The position numbers were made by a program, and so were the translations under genes. Positions 33,138 to 43,998 of a DNA stretch of 64,000 nucleotides are shown here, piece after piece. Each line of letters opens with the position of its first letter. Within the stretch, counting starts at the first letter, position 1. The notes beneath the pieces were generated by a model. That model had not been told where the DNA came from. It did not search any database and was given only the letters and a program-made list of their open reading frames with translations. Source of the stretch: Seiridium cupressi (taxonomy: Eukaryota > Ascomycota > Sordariomycetes > Amphisphaeriales > Sporocadaceae); contig JARVKI010000014.1 of the NCBI GenBank assembly GCA_036674765.1, forward strand, positions 62,001 through 126,000. Reading direction: 5' to 3'.

Positions 33138-34874
33138 ATGGATGCCAACGTCGAGCATTTATGGAGGAATCTAAGCATTAGGCTCGCTATTGGTGGTGTC
33201 GTGGCGCTCGGAGTGACTGTAAGTCCCGATTTCTGGCCTCGATTCCACTAGATCCATGCACTGACATCCCAGTCACTAATGCTCATCTCGTACCGTCTTT
33301 GGTTCCACCCTCTCGCCAAAGTCCCGGGGCCATTCCTTCAGCGCATATCAGGTCTACCTAGAATCTGGCAGTGCCGCAAAGGAGACCGACACATATGTGA
33401 GATTGAAGCTCACCGCAAGTATGGTCAGTATATTTTCAAGCCCTCCGGGCATACTTTTTACCTGCATATTTGTAGCTTCTGACGCGAGGCTCCAGGAACG
33501 GTCGTACGCATTGGCCCTGATTCAGTAAGTCAATAACGAACCTGTTTAGCCAATATTTTATCTGATCATACGTAGCTCTCCTTCAATACTCTATCGGCCC
33601 TCCAAACCATTCACGCCAAGTCCGCCAATGTATTTAAGGGCGACGAGTTTTATGGGCTTCTCGATGGTGGGGCGGAAGGGGGCCAGAGCATTCAAATGAC
33701 CCAAGACAGCGAGGCTCATGCAGCGCGGCGTAGAGTACTCGATCGCATGATGCCGTCGCGCGAGCGGGCCTTCCACATCATCAACGAACTCGCGCAACAG
33801 TTCCAAATGACTACATGGGAACTCGCCGCAGCAAATGATGGATTGGTTGATATTAATGAAGTGGCATCATGGTACGGGTTTGATGTCATCAGCACTATCG
33901 CTTTTGGACGATCGATGCGCATGCTTCATTCCGACGAGTTCCGGTGGCTTCCAAAGTGTCTGCAAGATGCCAGCGTATTCTTGTACTGGGGCGGATTTGC
34001 ACGTTCCTTGCGACTTTTCCGCCGACTCCTGGGCTCGAGTTGGCCGTCGCATTTGGGGATGCGGTACGTGCTACAGGCACAAAGGTACCAGGATCTAGCC
34101 GAAAGACAAGTCAGTGTACGAGCCAGCAGGGTAGACGGGGAAAAGGCCATTGGGAGTCAGCCAGATGACATATTCGGGAAGTTGATCAAAGCGGATCTTT
34201 ATAGCGATATTGATCTACGTGCCGACAGTTCGTTGCTTATTGCGGCAGGGAGCGACGCCGTAAGGTTCACTATAGTCGCCACTCTTTACTATTGGGGCCG
34301 TCATCCTGACATCTACGCAAATGTGACGAGCGAGATCCGATCCATCGTCGCCGACCCAGAGCACATCACCGATGCCACGCTGAGCTCACTCAAGTACCTC
34401 CGGGCGTGCATCGACGAGACAATGCGAATTACCCCACCAAAGCCAAGCAGCGTGCCGCGTGAAGTCAATGCTGGGGCGATCGAGGTGGATGGGATAACTA
34501 TTCCCGCAGGCATGACGGTGGGAACTTCTACGTATGCACTGCATCGCAACCCGGATATATACCCAAGCCCCGACAAGTATCGTCCGGAAAGGTGGCTAGA
34601 GCGGCCGGTTGATCCGAAAATGCTAGCGGCATTCAACCCATTTCTGAAGGGTCCACGGGCTTGCCCCGGGAAGGTGGTGGCCTATTTTGCGATGCAGGCG
34701 GCATTGTTTCATCTCGTCTACAAGTATGATATACTGGTAAAAGATGCAGTCAATTGTGGTCCGATGGTATCGTCAGGGGACAATGGGTCTAGGGGCGATG
34801 AGTTCCCCTTTCATGATTGGGTCATTGGCTACGCAGATGGTCCAACAATTGAGCTGCGTGCACGGGCTTTGTAA
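33138..34874 (+). CDS. cytochrome P450 monooxygenase with atypical I-helix
   Basis: Four exons (33138-33218, 33273-33423, 33496-33524, 33576-34874) give 519 residues, the usual P450 length. An N-terminal membrane anchor is followed by the FHPLAKVPGPF hinge. TVVRIGPDS and the C-helix region precede the I-helix, which reads AAGSDAVR at residues 310-317. The threonine that normally follows the acidic residue is Ala315. The ExxR motif is E368-TMR-371, the PERW motif is present, and the heme loop is FNPFLKGPRACPGK with Cys450. It resembles the fungal CYP65/isotrichodermin-hydroxylase style of secondary-metabolism P450s, but the substrate cannot be told. It is ER-bound and needs a reductase. It ends 460 bp from the converging end of the regulator gene and may belong with it and the NmrA gene. 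Confidence 0.9.
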
Positions 34875-35334
34875 GACCCCGCGCAAGTTCAATCAGGACT
34901 TTTTCTAGAACAATTAAAGAATAGCTCGTGTGATTGCGATGAAGTAGTTCTCTTTATTATGTTCTCGAGTCGATATGAGATCTCCAAGCCCACTTGAGGG
35001 CCGACTCGGTTGTTTTGGATAGCGGTTCTGAGAGGGGACAACATTAAATTTCAAAATAAGTTGTTATAAAAGCAACCACGGGCTTCATGCGGTGGTGCGT
35101 CTATCATATAGAAAGTCTGCCAGTGTTATTCTATGTGGTATTCCACATTGGTCGCTACTACACGGTCTAGTATGATATATATGTCCTGTATTTGCGCGAA
35201 TATAGGGAGGGAGTATAGCGGTTTATCCAGACTAGCTGACTGCTCCGTTCTGGAGTGGTGAAAGGATATTTATTGGGTGTGCTGATACCATTTTTCAATC
35301 AAAGCAACTTCTATACAAGCCTTGTGGCTTCATT
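34875..35334. other. convergent 3' intergenic region
   Basis: AT-rich spacer between two converging genes. It must hold both poly(A) regions. Nothing else seen. Confidence 0.6.
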
Positions 35335-37555
35335 TTATTCCATCATGGTGTTTTGAATATTCAGAGCTTTCTCAAATCGCGCTGTCCATATGTCCAGGCT
35401 ACACACACAAACAGGCACACCATCGAATACAACAGGTCCATCCATGTCGTTCTTTCCTTGATGGTCTGAGGTTGTGGCCGTTTGACCTTCCTGCATGTGA
35501 CACTCGCATATTTGCTCTGTAATCAATTTCCTTGTCAGATTGGCACCTGCCATTAATGCATGTCGCATGAGAGGATTAAGGCAAGCAGCTGACGGATCAA
35601 ACGCTTCTGTTGTCTTGAGAATTTCCAACGCATACAACAACGCCTCCCGCTCTGAAGTTTTCAATGTCCTGGACTGCGCCGTGATGATCTCTGCTTGCTC
35701 ATGTAGACCCGCCTTGGTGGTTAACTGAAGACCACAACAAGTGTACAGTTTGAGAAGGTAGTAGAGAACCGTCGAATCTTGTACCAGTGTAGTGATTCGT
35801 TCCAAGGATGCTATAGCCGAGTCATTATCACCGCGGTATGCCAATAATAGATACTTGGCTGCCCCGGTCGCGATGTTGTCTAAATTGACCGAATCGCTGA
35901 TCCTGTCCAGCTCCGTTTTCCAGCTGTCAAGTTTGTCGTTGAGAAGCAATCTTTGAAATGCTGTGTTCACGTACCCCAAACTCTTTGAGGGGAAAAACTC
36001 TGCAAGCACCCATACTACCTGAAGAAGCCCACACAGGCCTAGTTGGACGTCCTCGATAAGCAACGGCGAGCCCTTGAAGGAGTCGGGACTTTTTGTCATT
36101 TCAGAAACCGTACTCGTACGTCGGCCCGCTGGCTCGTCGGCAAGCCTTTTCAGGCAGACATCTATTCCGACAGCATTCCACAACCCAAAGGTTGCGTTAA
36201 GCTCTACGTCAACTTCCTGCCGATGGAGCATCGGTGATTGTCCGTAGGCCAATGCTAGGTAAGCGTCAAGCTGAAATACCGCTGCAGCAACCTTCGTGTA
36301 CCTTTCTCGAGTCTGCATTACCCATAAAGGGTATGTTCCAGGATAGTGCTTCTGTTGATGGGCCATCAATGCCGTTGAGCTGAATAGGCCCAGTTGTTTG
36401 ATATAAGTGACGAAAAGGCTTCGGAGAAGCATAGTCTTTGATAGGACGGCCTCTCCCGTGCGATAAAAAGAGAATATGAGGGTTAACACAACCGCCCGCA
36501 GGAAATCGACTGGCCATTCCTTCTCCCTGGACATGGATTCTGTGTCAACCTGGTGTATATTCTGTCAGCTACGCATATATTGCAGTTTTAAGTGTCATCA
36601 TACCATATCTTGTAGAAACCGCTGTAACAGAAACTCGTGGACCCTTAGAGCGTAGAATCGATCAACGGAAATCGTCGGACTTTGAATCCACGTTCCAATC
36701 ATGCATATGGTTGCTGTTAATGACAATGGGTCGTTTTCAATATCCAGGCTCATGGCGTGAAGAACGGGCCATCGAGTATGGAAAGTTCTGAGGTAGGCTG
36801 CGCTGGACTCTTTGACCCATGCTCTCAAATTGGGTGATTTCTGTAAGACCTCGCTCAGCGAAGAACACCCGGCAATCAAGGTTTCATAGATTGCTTCCAT
36901 GCCCACGCCTGTGGGTTGAAAATCTTCTCCTGGGGTTCTCTCGGTTGGGGCAATGGCAAGATTACGGAAGAACTCCAGGTGTGCTGAAAGAGCCATGGTC
37001 CCTGATGTGCGAAGCGCTTCGGCCGTGACATCATTAGGTGCGGATGTTGCACCAGAACCAGGCTCAGTTTCCCCATCCTGGCTGGACGAGATTTGTACGG
37101 TTTGGGACCCGTCCTGAGCCGAAGATCTTGGTAGCCTGCGAGACGCACCATCAAAGGTGCAATTCGTACCCCGTCTCGTGCACAGCGAACATGAAGGTCC
37201 CCCCGAGCATTTGGTCTTATTTGCACGACACGCATCGCAGGAAACCGCCGAGCGCGGATTGCGTGCTCCATGTAAAAGAACATGGCGGCGAAGGAGGTCT
37301 CTTGAAACGAGATTAGCGGATTAAATAATATGACAAATGGGAGTTGAAGGTGTGGCACAAGACTTACTTGCGACTGAATTGACGTTGACATTTGTCACAT
37401 ATATACGCGGGCTCGTTATGGGTGGCTTGATGTCTGGTCAAGTGCTCTTTGCGGATGAAGCTTTTACCACAGTGGCAGACATGCCTAGGAATCGGATCTA
37501 GCTCTGATGATGGGTTAGTGGCTCCGATAAACTTATGGCATAGACCTTCGCTCAT
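35335..37555 (-). CDS. transcription factor with two C2H2 fingers and a Zn2Cys6 cluster
   Basis: Three exons on minus (37555-37368, 37300-36604, 36549-35335) give 699 residues without a stop. Finger 1 uses C27-C29 and H42-H46 ([16 protein letters not shown]). Finger 2 uses C53-C56 and H69-H73 and spans the first intron. It is followed at once by a binuclear zinc cluster, Cys84, 87, 94, 100, 103 and 110 ([11 protein letters not shown]..). A Ser/Gln linker leads to a 500-residue helical region of the fungal 'middle homology' type. The C2H2 plus Zn2Cys6 combination is a known fungal architecture, often linked to metabolic gene clusters. It is nuclear, and probably binds two half-sites of unlike type. 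It is divergently paired, 706 bp apart, with the NmrA-like gene, and the space between carries repeated GTGGGAT sites that are candidates for autoregulation. Confidence 0.9.
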
Positions 37556-37662
37556 GAGCTACCCATTCTCGGGCATGGCCAGGAATCCAGACCTACCTCC
37601 CTTGTCGGCACTCCCTTGCAGGGACATGGCAGCGGTGGATCGATCAACTGCATTTGTCAGTC

Positions 37663-38119
37663 ATCCCATTTTTATCGGTAAGCAATGTGGGCATGAGTTA
37701 CCGGGGGGAATGGTGCTAGGGGAAATGGGATTGCCGAGAGCATCCCGCTGCAACATGTGCGCGAGAGTACAGGAGGGATCACAACCGGCGGCGAGTGGGA
37801 TGTGGGCCATTTGGGAGATCTCCAAGCCACTGGAAGGATGCGCGACTAGTGCTAGTGTCGGCATTACGGTGGGTTGAATCCCACCGCCAGCCGCCTCTCG
37901 CATCCCGCCGGCTTAATAATTTCTAGCACAACTCAACGCCGGTGGGATGCAATGAAGATCGCTAATATAGTTTCGGAGGGAGTGGGATATACAAACACTA
38001 CAGTTATCTAAGCAAACTATCGACCCGACCAAGCCGAACAATATCTCGCAACACATAAAGGCGCAATGGTCTCGGGATCAACTGTACAAAGATTTTCATC
38101 ACGATCAACAGAATCCCAC
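37663..38119. promoter_or_regulatory. cluster of GTGGGAT/ATCCCAC sites in a divergent promoter
   Basis: Exact 7-mers lie at 37795-37801, 37942-37948 and 37982-37988 (GTGGGAT), and at 37878-37884 and 38113-38119 (ATCCCAC). Close variants lie at 37742 and 37902 (ATCCCGC), 37726 (TGGGAT after A) and 37663 (ATCCCA). By chance about 0.06 exact copies are expected in this length on both strands. The sites lie between the divergent starts of the zinc-finger regulator (37555) and the NmrA-like gene (38262). They are the most likely operator sites in the window. Which factor binds is inference. Confidence 0.65.
37900..37950. promoter_or_regulatory. 13-bp inverted repeat containing two sites
   Basis: GCATCCCGCCGGC (37900-37912) faces GCCGGTGGGATGC (37938-37950) across 25 bp. 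Twelve of 13 positions pair, and the odd one is a G-T. Each arm holds one copy of the 7-mer or its variant, so a dimeric regulator could bind across it. Confidence 0.7.
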
Positions 38120-38261
38120 GCAGTTGCTACTCTACTCGTTAATATAAAGCTTGCAACTACTACACTCAACTTGTCGAAGCAACTTGAAAACGTTCGATTT
38201 TTAAGAAAAGACCCTATTATTCAACACTTTGGTGGAAAGCGTATTCATTCTACCCATCATC

Positions 38262-39161
38262 ATGTCCACTATCAAGAACGTTACTCTTGTTGGTGGATCC
38301 GGTCATTTGGGTACATTCGTCTTGGAAAAGCTCATCCACTCTCGAAAGTTCAATGTCCGGGTCCTCAAACGTGTCGGTTCCGAGTCCTCCTACGCAGCTG
38401 GTGCAGAGGTGGTCGAGGTAGAATTCTCTTCTCTCGAGTCGCTCAAGGCCGGGTTCAAGGATCAAGATGCAGTAATATGCATCATCAACGACTCCGCAAT
38501 CCCCGGCCAAAAACTTATGATTGACGCGGCAATCGCTGCTGGTGTCAAGCGTTTTCTCCCCTCCAACTTTGGCTCCAACATGGCCAATCTGAACACTCGC
38601 AAAAACCCCACCTTCACTCACAAGATTGCAGTCGAGGAATATCTGATAGAGAAATCCAAGACTTCGGCACTGACATACACCTTCGTGTACAACGGCCCCT
38701 TCTTGGATTTCTGCCTCCAGCACAACATCCTACTTGACATCTCCAAGTACCAACCAGCGGTATTCGATGGTGGAGACACAACCTTTAGCTCGACCACTAT
38801 GCCCACGGTCGGCGATGCCGTTGTTGGTGTACTGACCCATCTTGCGGAAACTCAAAACCGAAGCGTATATGTTTCTGAGGTGGTCATCTCCCAGAATCAA
38901 GTCCTGTCTCTGGCAAAGCAAATTGCGCCCAATAAACCATGGGAGCCTGTGCACGTCAAGTTGGGCGAGCTGGTAGCTGCGTCAAAGGAAAAGCTCGCTC
39001 AGGGACACTTCGATTTGGCCACGGTCTTACCGCTTCTTGTTCAATCCATGGTCGACCCAGAGTTTGGTGGAAGGTATGATGCAAATGATAACAAGCTGCT
39101 TGGGGTCAAGGAGAAATCTGAGGATATTGTGATTGACCTGCTGCGTCCATTGCTTCAGTAG
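38262..39161 (+). CDS. NmrA-like / isoflavone-reductase-type oxidoreductase
   Basis: An intronless frame of 299 residues. I chose the ATG at 38262 because the dinucleotide motif follows directly (MSTIKNVTLVGGSGHLG, with GGSGHLG at residues 11-17). The frame is open further upstream but has no ATG that suits the family. KRVGS in the second strand turn and VKRFLPSNFGSNM are typical of atypical SDRs of the NmrA/PCBER group. FVYNGPFLDF is the substrate-side segment. Such enzymes reduce phenylpropanoid-like or polyketide intermediates with NADPH, or act as redox sensors. Length and fold are complete. It is divergent from the zinc-finger regulator and shares its promoter region with repeated GTGGGAT sites, so the two are likely co-regulated. 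Confidence 0.88.
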   Translation: MSTIKNVTLVGGSGHLGTFVLEKLIHSRKFNVRVLKRVGSESSYAAGAEVVEVEFSSLESLKAGFKDQDAVICIINDSAIPGQKLMIDAAIAAGVKRFLPSNFGSNMANLNTRKNPTFTHKIAVEEYLIEKSKTSALTYTFVYNGPFLDFCLQHNILLDISKYQPAVFDGGDTTFSSTTMPTVGDAVVGVLTHLAETQNRSVYVSEVVISQNQVLSLAKQIAPNKPWEPVHVKLGELVAASKEKLAQGHFDLATVLPLLVQSMVDPEFGGRYDANDNKLLGVKEKSEDIVIDLLRPLLQ

Positions 39162-39764
39162 AAACGGTGGTATGGGGATATTTTAAATAGATCATATCTT
39201 ATCGGTTCATTCTTTAGTCTTGATATCTTGGCTCCAAACTGATCTTGATAACACACATGGCCGTGACCAAGATTAACCTCCTTTGAACGTGCGCGACAGC
39301 AGCCTATTGAGACAATGCAGCGAGTGCTGGTAGCTTTGTGAACTGCTTATAGCTTGACACAGTACCGAAATGTCAGTTTAGAATGATACGACGTATAGTC
39401 GTCAGTGATCAAATATTTTAGGGCTTAATAGAAGAAATAAAAACCATTCGTATAAGTAATAATCTAATAGGCATGTCTAAGGCCCCCTAACAAAAACTTA
39501 TCTTTAGCTTTCCCCCACGGACGCTACTCCGGGATGGGCCTAGCGCTGCAGGAAACGATGGAACAAAATTCAGACAAGGTTCGCTTTGTCATTTCACCGT
39601 TGACTCAGACGGCCATCAAAGCAGGCTGTGGGCATGATTCCAAGTCAAACACCAGATCAAATACCCGCATCAACACAAAGTATACCGGAGAAAGTAAGAA
39701 TAACACTCTCAAAAACTCTTTCCCATCCCGTAGCCTGTGATATTTTCTTCATCACACAATCAAA
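39162..39764. other. intergenic, no gene seen
   Basis: Spacer between two plus-strand genes. AT-rich 3' region of the NmrA-like gene and 5' region of the peptidyl-tRNA hydrolase gene. Confidence 0.6.
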
Positions 39765-40679
39765 ATGGCTAACGCAAAATCCAACAGACGGCAAAAGTCG
39801 AAGGTAAAGTCCGCCGGTGTAACCATCGTCGAGGACGTCGCAGACTTCGCAGACAAGCACCAGGTAGGCAGGATCGCCGAGCCTGTGTGTGCAGCAAGTG
39901 TGACAAAAATTTCCGGGCCTGCGCGAGATGCAGCGATCGCATCCTCCTGCGCCCTCGTCTCATTGGCCACAAATCACCGGCCACAACCCGATCCGGCAAG
40001 CGCGAAATTCTCTCCTGAGCAATCCAGCAGCACAAACATGAGCTCTGCACGCCTCTTCATCGCGTCCCTCGGGAACCCGTCGCCCTACCAGGCGTCCAGA
40101 CACTCGGCGGGCCATGTCCTGCTCAAAGCTCTGCAATCGCATCTCCGCTTCCCTCCTCTGAAGAAGTCAAAACCTTACGCCAATGGCCACGTCTCCCTGG
40201 GGGCTGATGTCGGGAGGCCGGAGTACACGTTGTGGCAATCACCAAGCTACATGAACGTTTCGGGGAAGGACCTTTTGAGGGCGTACAGGCAGTTCGTGAT
40301 CGATACGACAGGTTCATCGCCGGGGAACGGCTCGGACCTACCGGGCCTGGTGGTGCTGCATGATGAAATGGAGAGCGCCCCCGGGCAGCTGAGGCCACGG
40401 AGTGGCAACTTGAGTGCTAAAGGGCATAACGGTATCAAGTCGGTGCAGCAGAGCCTGCAGTCGGCGGGCTTGATGACCAAGCTGACGGACTCTGGGAGTG
40501 GTGGGAAGTTCATCAAGGTCGGCATTGGTATTGGCCGTCCCCCTGGAGGCTCCAGGGATAAGGACGATGTATCGGCATATGTGTTGGGTAACTTTGGCGG
40601 TGCGGAGCTTGAAAATCTGGTTGGAAGTGCCAGCAATCTTGTTGAATTACTAGAGGAGGCCAGGACGAAGATGAGTTGA
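39765..40679 (+). CDS. peptidyl-tRNA hydrolase, bacterial Pth1 type
   Basis: One exon, 304 residues from the ATG at 39765. A second ATG at 40038 (residue 92) gives a 213-residue core close to the usual length. The core starts FIASLGNPSPYQASRHSAGH, with Asn104 and catalytic His113 of the Pth1 active site. The residue after the His is Ser instead of the bacterial Asn. WQSPSYMNVSG (MN..G motif), LVVLHDEMESAPGQLRPR and SAKGHNGIKS follow, so all classical motifs are present. The 91 residues before the core are basic and then Ser/Ala-rich, as expected of a mitochondrial targeting and linker region. The enzyme recycles peptidyl-tRNAs released by stalled ribosomes, probably in mitochondria. It is a housekeeping gene, not part of the accessory content. 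Confidence 0.88.
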   Translation: MANAKSNRRQKSKVKSAGVTIVEDVADFADKHQVGRIAEPVCAASVTKISGPARDAAIASSCALVSLATNHRPQPDPASAKFSPEQSSSTNMSSARLFIASLGNPSPYQASRHSAGHVLLKALQSHLRFPPLKKSKPYANGHVSLGADVGRPEYTLWQSPSYMNVSGKDLLRAYRQFVIDTTGSSPGNGSDLPGLVVLHDEMESAPGQLRPRSGNLSAKGHNGIKSVQQSLQSAGLMTKLTDSGSGGKFIKVGIGIGRPPGGSRDKDDVSAYVLGNFGGAELENLVGSASNLVELLEEARTKMS

Positions 40680-41771
40680 GTTTCCTTGACGAGCCACGTT
40701 TGGAACTGCAAATTTCCTTTTCCACAGAGGTTACTAGCATTTATTTATTTGTAACCATAGACCTTTATCCAGTATGCATATCATATACTTCTAAGCTCGA
40801 GGGCGCTCTGGTAATCTTTCCCTGTTATCCCTGTGATAGTAACCCACTACGTACTAGAGGAAATATTACTGGAAGCGCTGGACTGAATACTGTGTTGGGT
40901 TCAGCTTATCTAAGATGAAGCCGCGATAGATGTTATTCCCGAGCTCACTAGCTTTTGGATTGGTCGGTGTATTAAAATCCATACTGGAAGAGATCCTTTA
41001 GTCGCAAGACTAATTTGACGATGATAATGGGTCAAGATAGGCGGCCTAGTGCAGGACGGGGCAGCCGTTGTTGGGAGGGAAGAGAGAAATTGCTTGGTAC
41101 CAGAAATGGATACTCGCGCAATTAAACTCAAAGGGCCGCACTGCGTGGAATATCTTCGAATTATGGGCCACTGGTAAACAACGATTAAGAATTGCTTGAC
41201 CCGAGAATCCGCAACACAGTGCGCCTTAGAAACCCGACCTGGTTGAATTACATATCCTCTACGTGAGTCGGCAGGCCTTTGCGCGGCTGAGGCTATATTT
41301 TAATCATCTTCTACCTTTGAGAGTGAATCTCTACAATCCGTGGCCCAATCCTTTCGGCTTATAAGCATGAATAGAATAAGTTTGTAGTAGCCCCTGTAAT
41401 AGCTGTTTTGAGTATAAAGTTGGATAATTTGAATTCCAGTCTTTGCCGACCAATTTTAGGAGCAGTTGAACACATTTTGCTTTCCTAAATACAGAGCTAC
41501 GCCTGGTTAGCAGTGATACATTTGGTGAGCACAATGGTACGACGTTGTATTCAACATGAATAGTACGGAAGTAAGATGAAGACCTAATGGGTGGAATGAA
41601 CAACCACAGATACCCTCCCCTTTTCTTACTACAGTAGCCCCCCTTCGTCTACTCCCACTCAACCACACTCAACCAGATACTCTTTGGCGCATAAGACAAG
41701 TTGGCACGAGAGGATAAAGATACAACTAGATAACAAAATAGTAAAGAGAAACGAGATAGATGCAGAGAGGA
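40680..41771. other. convergent 3' region, no gene seen
   Basis: Lies between the 3' ends of the hydrolase and the beta-propeller genes. No coding sequence supported. Confidence 0.55.
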
Positions 41772-43022
41772 CTAGATGAGTACAGCGATACCCTGAGCGT
41801 TTTTGCTAAGGCTTGCCTGTTCAAATTGGATGTGTTGGACCTGATGCTTACTTATCGCATCCACTACTGTCACCGCTGCCTGTGTCGTATCATTTCCAGG
41901 ACTCAATGCGTAAATGAACCTCCCTGCGGCCTTGAGATCAATCAATCCCGGATCCCCGTTTGCATTCAGGTCGATCTGACTGATAACACTTGCGTCACTG
42001 GTGGACATCTCCACTAGCCGATTGGTGGCCACGTCTGTGACGAACGCAGTATTTGTAGCCGAGCTGAAAGTCGACCAGCAAGTAGCCTTCTGACCATTGA
42101 TCGTCCCCTTTCCCTGAACCGCAGCGATGCCGGTCCTGTCGATACTCAAGACAGCGGCGCCGAAGGAGGCATCTGTGACGAAAATGCTATTGCTACCGGG
42201 AATTGTAGAGGATCCGAAGAGAACAGCGGTGCCATTTGGCGAAGTTCTAACACCATCCTGGCTAACATTCTTCCCATTGATGGGAAATGCCGCCAGGAAG
42301 CCGGTTTTGTTCGAGGCTGGATCTCCTTTGACGGTTGAGAAAAGCATGGTGTCATCATTAGAGAAGAACACTTGCGAGACGGTGTTTGTAGGGCCAACCG
42401 GTGGCGTAGTCTGGCCGAGTTCGAAAGGGCGGAGGGAGTCCATAGCTCCGAGGCCCTGAGCAGTAAACGAGGCGCAGGAAACACCTGCCTTAGCACCAGT
42501 GCATCCGACACAGACTTGATCAACTCCATTAGAAGCAGCGACTGTAGTTGGGAAATCCCCGGGAATCAGGGCTGGTTGGCCGACCAAGGTGAGCTGTGTA
42601 GGGTCTCTCTCGTCAATTGCGAACATGGAAACTGTGTTGGACCCGGAATTGACCGCGAAAAGGAACTGTAGAGAACGTCCATTAGCGAAGATCCCAACAA
42701 CAGAGCATGGAAGATCATAGTTGAGGGGACTCACTTTGCCAGCTATTGTCAAGGCCGACTGACTGAATAGTGCATCTGGCCCGGCAAGCTGCCCGGTGGC
42801 CAGCACACCATTCGATCCCGAGCCGCTAGTAGCGATCGAGCGACACGGTGCACCTCCGTTTATCGTGCCGTCTGATGCAATTGGCAGGGCGAGGACTGTG
42901 TTGACTTGTTCGTTCGTGAGAATGTATACCGCTTTACCTGTGGCTGGGCCTGGCTTGCACGGTGAAGCCAAAATTTGTAGCGACATCACCAGAATAGGTA
43001 CTAGATGAGCGAGAGCACGCAT
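41772..43022 (-). CDS. secreted beta-propeller protein, 3-carboxymuconate-cyclase-like
   Basis: One open exon of 416 residues on minus with an ATG at 43022. A clear signal peptide (MRALAHLVPILVMSLQILAS) is cut before CKPGPATG. The rest is all beta-like and repetitive: VYILTNEQVNTVLALPI, FLFAVNSGSNTVSMFAI, VSQVFFSNDDTMLFSTVKG, SIFVTDASFGAAVLSI, TAFVTDVATNRLVEM and RFIYALSPG are typical blade strands, about seven in all. It matches the large fungal family annotated as 3-carboxymuconate cyclase or YVTN-like, whose members include abundant secreted antigens. Enzymatic activity is unproven for most of them. There are several N-glycosylation sites. The Cys pairs (CVGC, CPC region) may form disulfides. 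Confidence 0.85.
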   Translation of the reverse strand: MRALAHLVPILVMSLQILASPCKPGPATGKAVYILTNEQVNTVLALPIASDGTINGGAPCRSIATSGSGSNGVLATGQLAGPDALFSQSALTIAGKVSPLNYDLPCSVVGIFANGRSLQFLFAVNSGSNTVSMFAIDERDPTQLTLVGQPALIPGDFPTTVAASNGVDQVCVGCTGAKAGVSCASFTAQGLGAMDSLRPFELGQTTPPVGPTNTVSQVFFSNDDTMLFSTVKGDPASNKTGFLAAFPINGKNVSQDGVRTSPNGTAVLFGSSTIPGSNSIFVTDASFGAAVLSIDRTGIAAVQGKGTINGQKATCWSTFSSATNTAFVTDVATNRLVEMSTSDASVISQIDLNANGDPGLIDLKAAGRFIYALSPGNDTTQAAVTVVDAISKHQVQHIQFEQASLSKNAQGIAVLI

Positions 43023-43998
43023 CTTACTGAAAGAACCGAATTTATAAGAACGCTGAATTTATGCGACCGTAGTATCTTGTCAAGTCGATGTCCTTCGATG
43101 GATTTTGATGACTGAGGTTTTATAGATATTGTGTAGGGCATAGTGACGGTTGACATCCTTTGAAGAGAGACATCACTGGCTTTATACGGATGTATCATTG
43201 ATGCTAGACTAGGTTTTCCACTAGCTTGGTGCCGTCGAATAATCAGTATTTCCTCTTTCGTCAGCTGTCACTGGAGATGTTGTTTTGTCATAATGTTACA
43301 TGGAGACCGCCTCGGACCTACGATCGCACATCCGATTGAAAATGTTTATATCATCTGAATTTCCTATTACGGGATGGTGCGTACCGTCGTACCCACAAAC
43401 CCCACATGGCAGGCACTTATCCCATTTATCCCGACGACCGATATTGCTGAAGCACTCTAACTAGACCACACCCAGCTAAGCGCCTAGCTACACATAGTCA
43501 GTTCGATTCAAGCTGGCTGGTCGATAGCTAAAGCGCTGTAAGACGGTTTAGCGAATTTTGAGCCCTGCAACAGCAAGGGGCATTTCAAGTCTATGGCGCT
43601 TGATCTAATGCAGGATAGTGCCGTGCGGTACCCCACCACCCACCAATAGCAGAGCAGAATTCCCTGGTGAAAGTGTCTCAAGGCGAGATCGACCACTAAC
43701 CTGATTGGGAGATTTTGATGACCTTGCAGCTCAGCCCGAATCTGACACGAAGCATCAAGCTTTCTACGAAACCTGGCTCTAAAACTGGGGGATCCAACAA
43801 ATCTAGCGACAAAGTCTTCTTGTACCGCAAGCTCTACCTAGTTCTCATTGACGACTCTAACGGCGCGCAGGTTGTCCGAGACGAACCTACCAACCATAGG
43901 TGTACCAATCACGCTTCAGGCTTCTCAACTTGATCTACACCTCTTTCAGACGGCAGTATCGCTTGCACGCGTTCGAGGGTTTCCCCGACTGGATCGCA
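43023..43998. other. divergent intergenic region, no gene seen
   Basis: Holds the promoters of the propeller gene (minus) and the bZIP gene (plus). Short frames here show no domain. Confidence 0.5.

Noticed and set aside
36876..37391. 171-codon minus open frame
   Set aside because: Alternative frame of the zinc-finger regulator; the true frame carries the Zn2Cys6 cysteines and splices in phase.
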